The notes beneath the pieces were generated by a model. That model did no database searches and was not told where the DNA came from. It saw nothing but the letters and a program-made list of their open reading frames with translations. A DNA stretch of 64,000 bases from Saccopteryx bilineata (lineage: Eukaryota; Chordata; Mammalia; Chiroptera; Emballonuridae). The stretch is taken from the NCBI RefSeq assembly GCF_036850765.1, contig NC_089490.1, forward strand, positions 278,518,482 to 278,582,481, given 5' to 3'. Below are positions 1 through 11,325 of this stretch, in pieces (the stretch's first letter is position 1; every line of letters starts with the position of its first letter). Both the position numbers and the translations under genes were made by a program.

Positions 1-789
1 ATGACTTTAGCAGTTGGCATAGTAATTGAAAACAGGCATGCTGAATACAGTGAGGTGTCTCAAGTAAAAGCAGCTTAGCCACAGGACGGCCCAGGGGTGC
101 TATTAACCTCGGTGATTTCTCCAAGGTCTGGGGCTGGCCTCTGGCTGGACAGCCCAGGAGCTTCATCAGTGCAGCATGTCAGAGGGTGTGGGCCTGGGAT
201 GCTGACTAATGCTAACAAAGCAATGATGTGTAAAACTAGATCCAGACTTACCAATGAATTCACAAGGAGAAAAACAATTGTTAAGTGGCTTATACCTCTT
301 GTTTAGAGTGGTTGTTGCATTCTTTCCAGGAGTAAACTGGGTAGAGGTTCCCTGATGAGCAGGGAACCACCCCATGAGCTATGTGCTCGCCTGGGTAGTG
401 GAACAGGCTGGTGGTCTGGTGTGCCACAGCCTCCAAGTCACTGCCACCTTGCCCTCCCACCTGGGCATACCTGACGAGGCACAGTGAGCATTTTTCTTGC
501 TATCTCCTTCCCCTTTGTTCCCTCCTGATGAAGTCTCTGTTCTCTCTCCACCATATCACACTCCCTAAACCCTACCCTCTCATTCCCAGTCTCAAAGATC
601 TTCTGTGTTCTCTAATACCAACAGAGCAGAGCTCAAATGCTCTCATGAGGCCGTCTGGGATCCCATCTTTCCAGACTCACCTCCTTCAGCGTTATCATAT
701 ACATTTGATTCATTACAGGAGATAGTTATTGCAACTTTGTCTCCTGCTCTCTCTGTAAGCCCCGAGTCCTCATTTCTGTGCACTAGTGA
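1..789. other. Unassigned intergenic sequence
   Basis: No gene or repeat recognised. Open frames here (up to 104 codons, 411-725) overlap on both strands and show no family likeness. Confidence 0.6.
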
Positions 790-1020
790 TGACAGTTCAC
801 ATCAGTTGGGCACCTTCTCTGCTCCAGATACTGCATTAAGGTCTATATACCTACGTATCCATCTAATCCTCATCTAGTGCATCTAGTACTCAACACTAGG
901 AAGTTGGTACCATCATCAGTCCCCTTATACAGATAGGAAAGCAGGTTTAAGGAATAAATAAATTTATTCAATGCCAAATAGCTGTCAATCAATAGTGCAA
1001 GCCTTTTTACCCAGCCCTAT
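790..1020 (-). mobile_element. MIR SINE
   Basis: Reverse MIR order: CTCTGCTCCAGATACTGC, CATCTAATCCTCATC, then CCCCTTATACAGATAGGAAA. Confidence 0.7.
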
Positions 1021-1350
1021 GTCTGGAGTTTACACTCTCAAAGGTTCTGCCTCTCCAAGGCACTTACATGGTCTGCACTGCAAATGTTTCTTAATCAATA
1101 TGTAAATAGCTTACATTTCTACTATGAGAAAACATAGATTAGAATCATGAAAGCAAGACCTTAAAATTTATTATTATCAAAACTAGACATTTTCCTTTAT
1201 AGTAAAATGAGATCTTCAATATTTCTTGCTTATTTTTAAAACCCTTATTTAATTTATTGTATGCATATTCTCTTGGAGATGTAAGATAACATTTATTTTC
1301 AAACATCCTGTCATTCAGACTGCACCCTCCCCAGATCCCCAAATTATTCT

Positions 1351-1742
1351 TTTTTTTTTTTTTTTTTTTTTGTATTTTTTGTATTTTTCTGAAGCTGGAA
1401 ACGGGGAGGCAGTCAGACAGACTCCCGCATGCGCCCGACCGGGATCCACCTGGCACACCCACCAGGGGGCGATGCTCTGCCCATCCGGGGCGTCACTCTG
1501 TCATGACCAGAGCCACTCTAGCGCCTGGGGCAGAGGCCAAGGAGCCATCCCCAGCGCCCGGGCCATCTTTTGCTCCAATGGAGCCTAGGCTGTGGGAGGG
1601 GAAGAGAGAGACAGAGAGGAAGGAGAGGAAGAGGGGTGGAGAAGCAGATGGGCGCCTCTCCTGTGTGCCCTGGCCAGGAATCAAACCTGGGACTTCCGCA
1701 CGCCAGGCCGATGCTCTACCACTGAGCCAACTGGCCAGGGCT
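1351..1742 (-). mobile_element. tRNA-derived SINE, type A
   Basis: Minus-strand copy: poly(T) at 1351, then the GC-rich body, C/T segment and tRNA-like head with TGGCTCAGTGGTAGAGC. The duplication AAATTATTCT is exact at 1341-1350 and 1743-1752. Confidence 0.95.
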
Positions 1743-1815
1743 AAATTATTCTGAATTGATGAGGTTTTACTATAAAGCAATCTTCAGCTGTTGTGCAGCA
1801 TCATATAGGAGTGAA

Positions 1816-2045
1816 GTGTCTCCACTCCAGAGTTTGCCTTCTTGAGTGTACAAGCTGGCTCTATCATACGTATCAACATTTCTGGGTGAGCTTAGGCAAG
1901 TTAGTTAACATCTCTGACCCACATTTCTGCATCTGTCCAATGGGGATGACCATTATGGACCATTCACGCTTCACTGGTGAGGTACACAGATAACCAGGAA
2001 ATAGAATGGCACTGAGTAAACACTCAATACTAACCATTACTATTC
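1816..2045 (+). mobile_element. MIR SINE
   Basis: AGGCAAGTTAGTTAACATCT, TGCATCTGTCCAATGGGGAT and GAGTAAACACTCAATAC match the MIR core and tail. Confidence 0.82.
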
Positions 2046-3265
2046 ATACTGTGTCCTGAAGACACTGTTAGAATATTTTATTTGTATTTAAAGTGAGATG
2101 TAAGGCTGTCTTTGTTCGATTCTAGACAAGAAATTCTTGGGGAAATTGTTGAAAAGTAAATAAAATTAAATTAAATTAAAATTAAAGCACATGTTTTCTT
2201 GGCCAGCTGGCCCACTCTGTTTTCCCCTGTGTGGCTCTCTGGGAAGAAGAGACCCATTGTGCATCTGTGCCATAATTAGCAGCATTGACTCATTGCTAAA
2301 AGAGAAGAAAGCTCAGTACTCTAAATTCTGAACTTTTCAGACAGTCCTACCATTTTCCAAACCTGTACCAACATCATGAAATACTTTAAAATCCATAAAA
2401 ATGGATCTGGCAGCAGAAAATGATTGTTCATACATAACCTGAAAACAATAAGGTAAAATATACATTCTACTCACCTTTCAAGAGTATATATGTATTACAG
2501 GTGAGTATTTATTTTTAGCTAACTTTCCCCCCTTTCTCTCTCTTTGCTCCAGTTGTTAGTTGCAGAGGGTCAGAGAGAGTTCAGTTGTATAGAGAAAGTA
2601 CTAACTGCTGAATGGCTCTGTCAGATTCCTGTATTTAAGGAGACGGAATTGCATATTACAAGAAAATGATTATTCAGCTACCTTTTCATTAACAATTTGT
2701 CTAAAAGGAGACAGACTTAACTGCTTCTGTTGAAGTTGGGAAGCAACAAATTGAATATGTTCCATAAGGTTTATGTCATACTTCAAACATAAGGTGAGAT
2801 ACAGACACCATGATACTGCATTTGGAAATGGCGGTGGGTTTATTGTCACTTGGTGGCTATTTAATTGAATAGCCATAAATACCACAAAAGGAGGGGGAGG
2901 GCTTGTCATTATCTGAACAGTAATCTCAAGTGAAAACTGCAATGATTTCTTTTTATATATGAATTTGGACCATGACATATTGAAAAAAAATATATTTCTT
3001 CTGGGGACCTGTACTGAATGTTATCAAGGAAACATCACCTACAGAATGCATCCCAGGTCAACTCCTATAATGGGTTTCCATGTGAGAGAACAGGGAAGAC
3101 ATCCACAGGTGAAGTGGGGAAGCTTCTGAATGAGCCCAGGGTTAATGCAAAGAGGGGCTTCACTGAGTATGCCCCGACACTGAAGTCCTGGGGCACGTGT
3201 GCCAACCAGGCTCGCTTCTACGTCTGTCAACAGAAAGTCCTGTCACTCTCCACTATCATCTCATA
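2046..3265. other. Unassigned intergenic sequence
   Basis: Only a short (AAATT)n run near 2163-2185 stands out. No coding signal. Confidence 0.6.
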
Positions 3266-3279
3266 ACGTTCTACCTTTT

Positions 3280-3755
3280 TTTTTTTTTTTTTTTTATAAT
3301 TTTATTTTTTTAATGGGGTGACATCAATAAATCAGGATACATATATTCAAAGATAACAAGTCCACGTTATCTTGTCGTTCAATTATGTTGCATACCCATC
3401 ACCCAAAGTCAGATTGTCCTCTGTCACCTTCTATCTTGTTTTCTTTGTGCCCCTCCCCACCCCCTATCCCTCTCCCATTCCCCCCTCCCCCCGTAACCAC
3501 CACACTCTTGTCAATGTCTCTTAGTTTCAGTATTATGTCCCACCTACGTATGGAATAATACAGTTCCTGGTTTTTTCTGATTTACTTATTTCGCTTCGTA
3601 TCATGTTATCAAGATCCCACCATTTTGCTGTAAATGTTCCGATGTCATCATTTCTTATGGCTGAGTAGTATTCCATAGTGTATATGTGCCACATCTTCTT
3701 TATCCAGTCATCTATTGATGGGCTTTTTGGTTGTTTCCATGTCCTGGCCACTGTG
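3280..3755 (-). mobile_element. Young L1, 5'-truncated (476 bp)
   Basis: The target duplication ACGTTCTACCTTTT is exact at 3266-3279 and 3756-3769. The minus strand encodes the L1 ORF2 C-terminus ([20 protein letters not shown] to the stop at 3533), then a short 3' UTR with a G-rich purine tract and an A-tail. It is almost identical to the matching part of the L1 at 50297-51152, so both belong to a recently active subfamily. Confidence 0.95.
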
Positions 3756-4212
3756 ACGTTCTACCTTTTGAACATACCACATGATGACATGAATTTGTGT
3801 TGTCATATGGCCAATAAGTCCACAATAGCTAAACACTCCTAAACCCCACCCATGGTTTCAAGGGGTCCAGAATTATTCCACTGTGTCTGTGAGATGTATG
3901 TCCACCTGGAAATCCACTGTTGCTCTGCCATGGAATATTACTAATTAATGCTCATTGCATGTAATGTTCATGTACTCAATGCCAAAATAGCTATTCTGTT
4001 CTCCTATTTAATACAAAGAGATCACTTATCACTGCAGAGGGAAAAATCATACTGAAAAATACCTAATTCCTCACAGAACAAAGGAAAACAATAGAGGCCG
4101 CAATGGGTAGAACTGGCCCACATATCAGCTGTGGGAGAAGCAGAGGGTTGCTAGAGAAAAAGAAGGAAGAGGTTGTTCTCTAACAAATATTTAAAGATAG
4201 TATATCAAAGAA

Positions 4213-4398
4213 GCCTGACCAGTGGTGACACAGTGGATAAAGAGTCAACCTGGAACACTGAGGTCTCTGGTTCAAAACCCCGCTTGCCCGGTCAAGGCAC
4301 ATACAGGAAGAAACTACTATAAGTTGATGCTTCCCGCTTTTCCCCCCATCTCTCTCTTTCCTCTCTCTAAAATCAATAAATAAAATCCTTTTTTTTTA
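4213..4398 (+). mobile_element. tRNA-derived SINE, type C
   Basis: The head GCCTGACCAGTGGTGACAC is followed by GGTTCAAAACC, CGGTCAAGGCACATAC and an AATAAATAAAATCC tail. Confidence 0.88.
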
Positions 4399-4456
4399 AA
4401 GAAAAGATAGCAGATTGATACGACCGTTGTTGAGACCAGTAAAACAGACACTAGAA

Positions 4457-4550
4457 TAGTTGTTTTCAACCCTTTTTGATAACAAATATTTTTTAACTAC
4501 CCCTTTACTAACTTGAAACAGAATTTATACAAAATATAACCTAAAACAAC
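4457..4550 (+). mobile_element. Possible old hAT terminal fragment
   Basis: AGTTGTTTTCAACCCTTTTT resembles the CAGTGGTTCTCAACC terminus of Charlie-type hAT elements. There is no matching far end. Confidence 0.3.
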
Positions 4551-4554
4551 ACCC

Positions 4555-5500
4555 ACAGAATGGCTACTATTAAAAAAACAAAACAAAAAAAATAGAAAAT
4601 AACAAGTGTGGATGTGGAGAAATTAGAACCTCTGTGCACTGTTTATGGGAATGTAAATGGTGTGGCCACTATGGAAAACAGTTTAAAGATTCCTCAAAAA
4701 ATTAAAAATGGCCTAACCAGGCAGTGGCACAGTGGATAGAGCATCGGACTGGGATGTGGAGGACCCAGGTTCGAGACCCCAAGGTCGTCAGCTTGAGCAC
4801 GGGCTCATCTGGTTCGAGCAAAGCTCACCAGTTTGGACCCAAGGTCGCTGGCTTGAGCAAGGGGTTACTCGGTCTGCTGTAGCCCCAGAGTCAAGGCACA
4901 TATGAGAAAGCAATCACTGAACAACTAAGGTGTTGCAATGAAAGACTAATGATTGATGCTTCTCATCTCTCTCCATTCCTGTCTGTCCCTATCTATCCCT
5001 CTCTCTGACTCTCTCTCTGTCTCTGTAAAAAAAAAAATTAAGAATGGAACTACCATATGATCCAGCAATTACACTTCTGGTTGTATATCCAAAGGGACTG
5101 AAAGCAGGGACTCTCAAAGACAGCTGCGTCGCCATGTTCATCACAGTATTATTTACAATAGCCAAGAGGTGGGAACAACCCAAGTGTCCATCAATAGATG
5201 GATAAACAAAATTTAATCTATACATGCAATGAATATTATTCCACCTTAAAAGAGAAAGAAATCCTGTCATATGCTACAACTCGGATAACCCTACAATTCC
5301 ACCTGTATGAAGTTATAGAAACAGAAAGTAGAATGCTGGTGCCAGGGACTGAGGCAAAGTAGGAATGGGTCGCTGTTTAATGGGTATAGAGTTTCAGATT
5401 TGTAAGATAAGAAAGTTCTAGAGATCTGTTTCACTGCAATGTGAATATACACTTAATACTACTTATTGTGTACTTTAAAATGGTTAAGGTGGTAAAAATA
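4555..5500 (+). mobile_element. Old L1 3' end, split by a SINE
   Basis: CTCTGTGCACTGTTTATGGG and TGGCCACTATGGAAAACAG precede the SINE at 4710; CCATATGATCCAGCAATTAC and CAACCCAAGTGTCCATCAAT follow it. The 3' UTR ends near 5500 in an AT run. Confidence 0.85.
4710..5037 (+). mobile_element. tRNA-derived SINE, type B, inside an old L1
   Basis: The head is GCCTAACCAGGCAGTGGCAC with B box GGTTCGAGACC, then TTGAGC-type internal repeats, a C/T tail and poly(A). Flanks AATTAAAAATGG and AATTAAGAATGG are the duplication. Confidence 0.93.
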
Positions 5501-5536
5501 AAAATATATATATAGATATATATCTTTACATAAACA

Positions 5537-5702
5537 TTTTTTTAATTTTTTTTATTCATTTTGGAGAGGAGAGAGAGAGAAGGGGGAGGAGCATGAAGTA
5601 TCAACTTCCATACGTGCCTTGATCAGGCAAGCCCAGAGTCTCAAACCAGTGACCTCAATGTTCCAGGTTGATGCTTTATCCACTACACCACCACAGGTCA
5701 GG
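5537..5702 (-). mobile_element. tRNA-derived SINE, type C
   Basis: Minus-strand copy: T-rich tail, GTGCCTTGATCAGGC, then the head complement ACCACCACAGGTCAGGC. Confidence 0.85.
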
Positions 5703-5823
5703 CACAAACATAAATTAAAGAATAATCAACACAATGCCCTAATTATAGTAAAAGGGGTAAAATAAATTTGTAATAAAACATACATATATTTCAACACAGA
5801 ACTGCTCAGAGAATGCACTAGAG

Positions 5824-6119
5824 CAGTGGTCCCCAACCCCCGGGCCGCAGACCGGTACCAGTCCGTGGGCCATTTGGTACCGTTCCACAGAGAAAGAATA
5901 AATAACTTACATTATATCCGTTTTATTTATATTTAAGTCTGAATGATGTTTTATTTTTTAAAAATGACCAGATTCCCTCTGTTACATCCGTCTAAGACTC
6001 ACTCTTGATGCTTGTTTCAGTCACGTGATACATTTATCCGTCCCACCCTAAAGGCCAGTCTGTGAAAACATTTTTTGACATTAAACCGATCCATAGCCCA
6101 AAAAGGTTGGAGACCACTG
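5824..6119. mobile_element. Non-autonomous hAT transposon (296 bp)
   Basis: The TIRs are CAGTGGTCCCCAACC and GGTTGGAGACCACTG. The flanking 8-mers CACTAGAG and ACATAGAG share five positions, consistent with a decayed 8-bp duplication. The internal body includes CGGACCGGTACC-like and TAAACCGATCC segments. It has no open frame. Confidence 0.9.
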
Positions 6120-6127
6120 ACATAGAG

Positions 6128-7329
6128 GGTGGATGCAGTAATCAGATACTTACTGCTGTCCCTAGAAAAACATACAAGCCACAGAGGCAGATAGACAGAA
6201 GTAGCCTACACAGGCAAGTCAACCACCACAAGTAACTTTCCAACTCTCAGCAAAGAAACAAGCAAAATTACTTACATAGTGGCTATCTTCCTGGAGAATC
6301 TAGGGCACATACAACCAAGGAAGTCCCCTTCAATCCATTATGTAGCACCCCCTGGGAAACCACCCTGGAAGAAGGAGTGAGAATTGCTCAGCTAAACCAT
6401 GAGACCCAGAGAGGAAATCAAAGGGTGGTGCCTCTTATTTGGAGTTCCGTCCTCGGCCAACACCACATCCCAGACTCTTGCCAGAAGTTTCCAAACCAAA
6501 AGAAAAAAGAAAAAAAGAAACAATAAATGAATAAATGAATGAATAAATAAATAAAAGATTCTTCTTGGTAAACCCATCTTAGGACAAAATTTAGATTTTG
6601 AGATTTTGTGTATTGATTTCTTTGCCACCCAATTTATGCCCTCCCTACACACATCTCTGAAATGGAGTTTTATGTTAGTTAAGATTCTTGGAAGCAAAAG
6701 TCTTCTGCCTCAATGGAATGAATTACTACTGGTGAGAACTGGTATGCTGTTGTACCAGTAAAGGAACCATCTTTGGTTTTCCTGACTATCCCCAAATAAT
6801 CCTGTGCCTGGAGATGCCCATTCTGCCAGCAATTGGCATTGATCCTGGATTGAATGCTAATGTCTGTGCATTTTCACTCTGTGATTGGCATCTTTATTCC
6901 TGCTTTGCTGAATTGTGCAGCTGCCTGGAGGCTGAACAGAACTGCCACAGCTACAGTGGCACTACCAGCCTCTCCCAGCTCCCATAGCCCACCGCACTTA
7001 ACTAGTGTTTAGAGGACACAGGGACAAAGGATCTAACCAGGAGTTATACCAAGGAGAAAATAATAGTTAAAACGCCAGTTGGACTTTACTTAACATCTTA
7101 ACCACATGCCTTCACATAACGAGTGGTTTAATGGGCTCCCTTCCAGAGCTAGGGCCACATAAGGAGGATCTCTAGAGGTTCCTATGTCAGGCAGTTCTCT
7201 CTACACTCATGCATTCAACATACATTTACTGAGACCAAGGGTGTGCTGCTACTAATGCTAAACACTTATACTGTAGTAAGGTACCAAAGAATTGCAAAGA
7301 TTAATACTTTAGGAGGAAGAATCAGGGTT
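6128..7329. other. Unassigned intergenic sequence
   Basis: Contains an AATG/AAAT-type run at about 6520-6557 and a short MIR/L2-like stretch near 7208-7275 (CATTCAACATACATTTACTG). Confidence 0.55.
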
Positions 7330-8210
7330 TTTGCCCCCTCCTTTCTGTAGAGAATGAAGGGAGAGGAATATGGGAGTTTTTTGGATATACTATGTACTGA
7401 GATAAGACACCCCTTTTTAGTAAGAGGCTTAAAAGGTACTTTTTTAATTTAGGCCAAGCATTCAGAGAGATTTTGTAAATATGATTTTTATACTTGTGTG
7501 TGATTTTACACCAGCTCAGGATGGACGACAGCATTGTGTTGTAAATGGAAAGTTTTTGTGCTGGGTTTTGAAAGAAAGTAGGAAGGAGACTTGGACCCCC
7601 TCCCCTCCCCACCTGTGAGGAAAAAGGTAAACAGCTAGCCAGGTGCAGGGGGGGGGGGAGAAAGATTAAGCAGCCTTTTCCTTTTCCCCTTTCTTTCTCC
7701 TTAATGGAAAATTTACAAATGATTATCCTGACATCACGTAAGCCCCCCCATCCTGAAATCGTGTGATTGATGTATGTACCTCTAAAACAAAGGGATGGCA
7801 AATAAACACTAAAAGATTAAGAAATGTCTTTTAATATGTAAAACATTTTTTGCTATTGTGTTACCTTATAAGTTTTCATATGTAAGAATGTTTTTTATAA
7901 ATCCTATAGACCTATGTTGATAATTATGTCATGCTCCTCTCCTCCTCCTTTTCCCGCCAACCTGTATGTGATCAAGTGAATATAACCAGCCTCAGAGCTA
8001 TATTGGGCACTGCACAATTTGGGTCAGCTACACCCTGTGTTTGTCATATGCAGCCGCTTATTAATAAATCTCCTCCTATTAATAAAACTCCTAAAAAATC
8101 ATTTGGAATTGGTGTCTCTATGTAGACCCAGTGGAATGCTACTTTACAACAATACTAAGGTGAGACCCAATCCGTTCACCCAAGCAGTTCCAATTCAGGG
8201 CGCCGTCTGC
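7330..8210 (+). mobile_element. Probable class I endogenous retroviral LTR
   Basis: It has promoter-like CCCGCCAACC and GAATATAACCAGCC at about 7953-7991, and doubled poly(A)-type signals (ATTAATAAATC, ATTAATAAAAC) at about 8058-8090. A U5-like TTTGGAATTGGTGTCTC follows, in the order expected of a gammaretrovirus-like LTR. The ends are uncertain: candidate starts are TGCCCC at 7331 or TGTAGAGAATG at 7347, and the 3' end lies between 8150 and 8210. I could not find a clean target duplication. A 159-codon minus-strand open frame crosses it (7322-7801) and looks accidental. Confidence 0.5.
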
Positions 8211-10479
8211 AGTTACAGAGGTAAATGCCACATTGCCAAGGAGAGGAGTTAACAGCAGGCAGTGAAAACCTCCCCACAAAATGCCTGAGATCCTGAAATG
8301 ACTGGGGCAAATGAGTTTCATATGCCTGAACGACCAGCAACATTAAAAACGGTGGGCAAGTTTTGTGTCTAGACAGAGCTGAGTCTAGGAACTGTTAGCT
8401 GATCCACAATTTTCTACTTAGCAGAGCAGGTACACAGAATTCAATTTGGGGGTGATCTGTATTCTATTCAGTTTCCACAATAGCATTTAAATGTAGGCAG
8501 GGACAAGGGAATTCATCTTCCTGCAAATTCATTCCCTCGGGGTCCTCCAGCTCACAGCAGGTTTCCGTGCTAGCAAGGTGGGCGGTAGAATAGACAACAG
8601 CAAGAAATTACAGCCACAAATCGCCCTGCATGAGCCACTGGCTCCTGCCTGCTTCTATAATTGCAGGCCCAAAACCATTGCCGGCACAGGGATAAGCATC
8701 CTGAAAAAACAGTGCTTCTCCAGCTACCCAAGGAGCTGGTCTGGCTCTCACATACAGCAGAAAATCCCCTTTTCTAACATGTTTCCTTCAGCTAAAGCGT
8801 TTTACTGTTTCATCACATTTTATCATTTCTAAAATGTGGAATGCGTTTTGCAGTTAAATTGAACATTTTAAACGGTAGGACTTTGTTTTCTTCCTCACAC
8901 AAATACTCGTATTAAACTGATAGTGTGTTTTACAATTAATGATACCTTAGAATCCATGACTTAAAACTTATTCTATAGGACAACTAGAAACATAAAGCTG
9001 AGAGGCTAAGCATGGCTTCACACACATTTCCATGTCATCAAACAGCTTTTGTTTGAATCTCAGCAACCTGGAGGTTCAGTTTTTTGAATCCCCAGAGCAA
9101 TCACCCTTTTGTGAGACCAACTTGACCTTAAGTCCCTGCAGGTCAGGCCCCTGGCCAAGCTCTCCCAGGCAAGAGCAGCCAGCCTGTCAGTCTTAGGGAA
9201 CAAAGACTAAGCTGAGACAAAGGGGTGGAGTCAAACCCCTGAGCTCAGCCAGTGTCCAAGAAAGACGTGGCCAGGAATCCGTTGACTTCTGCTTCTGATG
9301 GGGCCAGGAGGGTAGGGAGGTAGATCAGTGAAGGTTAGTGTTTGTCCCAGCACCCCTCCCATACTACACAAAGTTCAGCAGCCAAGCTCCATGAACATCC
9401 AGGGACAATAGCATATTTCCTGAAAGCAGTAACTAACAATGCTACTGAGAGAGCAGGTACTCGGAGAACAAATATGATGGTGACCTGGTCCTGGGATAGA
9501 GCTAATGCGTGGGAACCACTCGTGACATGCTGGGATTACCTTCAGCCCTTCATCCTCTTGTTCACTCATCCTTCATGGCTGTTTACTCTCAAGCCCCGCA
9601 TCTTGGGCCCCAAAGGGGCTCACTAAGAAAGATTGATAACAATGAATTACACACTCTTCTTTTCAAAGTCTTGATCCTAGGACTAGATGGAATATGTTTT
9701 CTAACCAATCTAGGATTTCCATGATAAGCAGTTGAATATGGAACAAGGTTCAGAAAGCCTTAGGAAATACTAGAAACATCATCATCACCAGCAGGCAGCA
9801 AACTTGAAAAGGCCAGTGGTGACTTGAGTCTTGGTGCATCCCTCGAAGGAACTGACAGGAGGAGAGCGGGGAAACAGCCAGTCTCCGCAGGAGCCTATCT
9901 GAGCCAGACATCTGTCAAAACACTACAGACATCAACTCTGAAAGTGGGAAACAAGAAGACGGGGAGCAGTGCAAAAACACAGACACTACTGGAAAATGCA
10001 GCTTTACTGAAAAAAAAAAAGCTAAAGAATAATATAAAGCTAATATGTGAGACTCTAAAAAAGATACTGCTTCTGTTTCATTTTATAGTTGTTGTTTTTG
10101 AAGTAAAACTTCAGGAGACAAAAATTCCCAACATTAAGTTTTCCAAACTTTATTTTTTAAATGCGGTTAATAGCATAGTATGCCAAAGCAATACAAAACT
10201 ATAAAAGTCACCACATGTGAGCACATCTGTGCACCTTCAGAGAAAAAGGCAGGGTTCCAGAAGGATGAAACGGCACAAGTTTAAGTGAAAGCCAACTAAA
10301 TGTTCCAAGGGCCTCGAGAACAGCAGATCCACAAGATGGAAGAACCCTGGGGACAAAAATCACCCCCCAACTAGGAACCCCCAGCTGGTCTGTCCCATGA
10401 CTGAGAAACAAAAGTCTGTGTGTTCGGCCCTGATGTTGATAGGTGTACTTATTCAGCCACTGGTGTGACCCCAGTGAAC
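8211..10479. other. Unassigned intergenic sequence
   Basis: No gene or clear repeat. A 126-codon open frame at 9824-10204 has an A-run in it and no recognisable motif. Confidence 0.55.
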
Positions 10480-10665
10480 ATGCAGCTCTGTCTCTATTAA
10501 TACACAATCTTAGTGACATTTCCTAAGTTCTCTGAGCCTCCGGGCCTGTATCTGTAAAATGACACCAATAGGCCCTCTTTACAGTTGTGTCGCAATTCCA
10601 TTAGCAAGAGGATGGAAATATAAACCTGGCACATTATAAGTCTTTGATAAAGGTTTGCATTTATT
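10480..10665 (+). mobile_element. MIR SINE
   Basis: TTTCCTAAGTTCTCTGAGCC, GTATCTGTAAAATGACACC and CCTGGCACATTATAAG. Confidence 0.7.
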
Positions 10666-10934
10666 TGTTTTTCTCCAAGGAATAGAGATTGGGAATGACT
10701 GGGAACTACAATGAGGTTAATAAAATTTAACAGCATCACTAATAACTAGAAATAGCTTACTAAAAACAGATACAAAGGGGAAATAAAAATTTGTAAATAT
10801 GGTTTTGTTTCATGTAGCAGGAAACGTGTTTCCAGCTTAGAGCTCTTTTCCTTTGAGTAGTTCTTAGTTGGGGCAATTTGTAATTGTACAATGTGGGATA
10901 TAAGGCAGAAAAACTATTGCCTAAGAATATTTCT

Positions 10935-11325
10935 GGCCCTGGCTGGTTGGCTCAGCTGTAGAGCATCTGCCTGGCATGTGGGCTTCTCGGGTTGGGTTCC
11001 CAGTCAGGGCACACAGGAGAAGCGACCATCTGCTTCTCCAACCCTCCTCCTTCTCTCTCTCTCTCTCTCCCTCTCCTGCAGCCATGGCTCAAATTGTTCG
11101 AGCAAGTTGGCCCTGGGCACCGAGGATGGCTTCGTGGCCTCATCTCAGGCACTAAAATAGCTCAGTTGCCAAGCAATGGAGCAGCGGCCCCAGATGGGCA
11201 GAGCATTGCCTATTAGGGGGCTTGCTGGGTAGATCCCAGTTGTGGTGCATGCAGTAGTCTATCCTTCTGCCTCCCTGCCTCTCACTTAATTTTTAAAAAA
11301 AAATTTTTTTTTTAATTAAAAAAGA
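10935..11325 (+). mobile_element. tRNA-derived SINE, type A (older copy)
   Basis: It starts GGCCCTGGCTGGTTGGCTC. The B box is diverged (GGGTTGGGTTCCC) and a (CT)n run sits at about 11053-11075. The tail mixes A and T runs. Confidence 0.88.

Noticed and set aside
7322..7801. 159-codon minus-strand open frame
   Set aside because: It crosses the probable LTR and shows no similarity to a known protein; composition is as expected from chance.
9824..10204. 126-codon open frame
   Set aside because: Contains an A-run giving poly-lysine, with no motif or conserved context.
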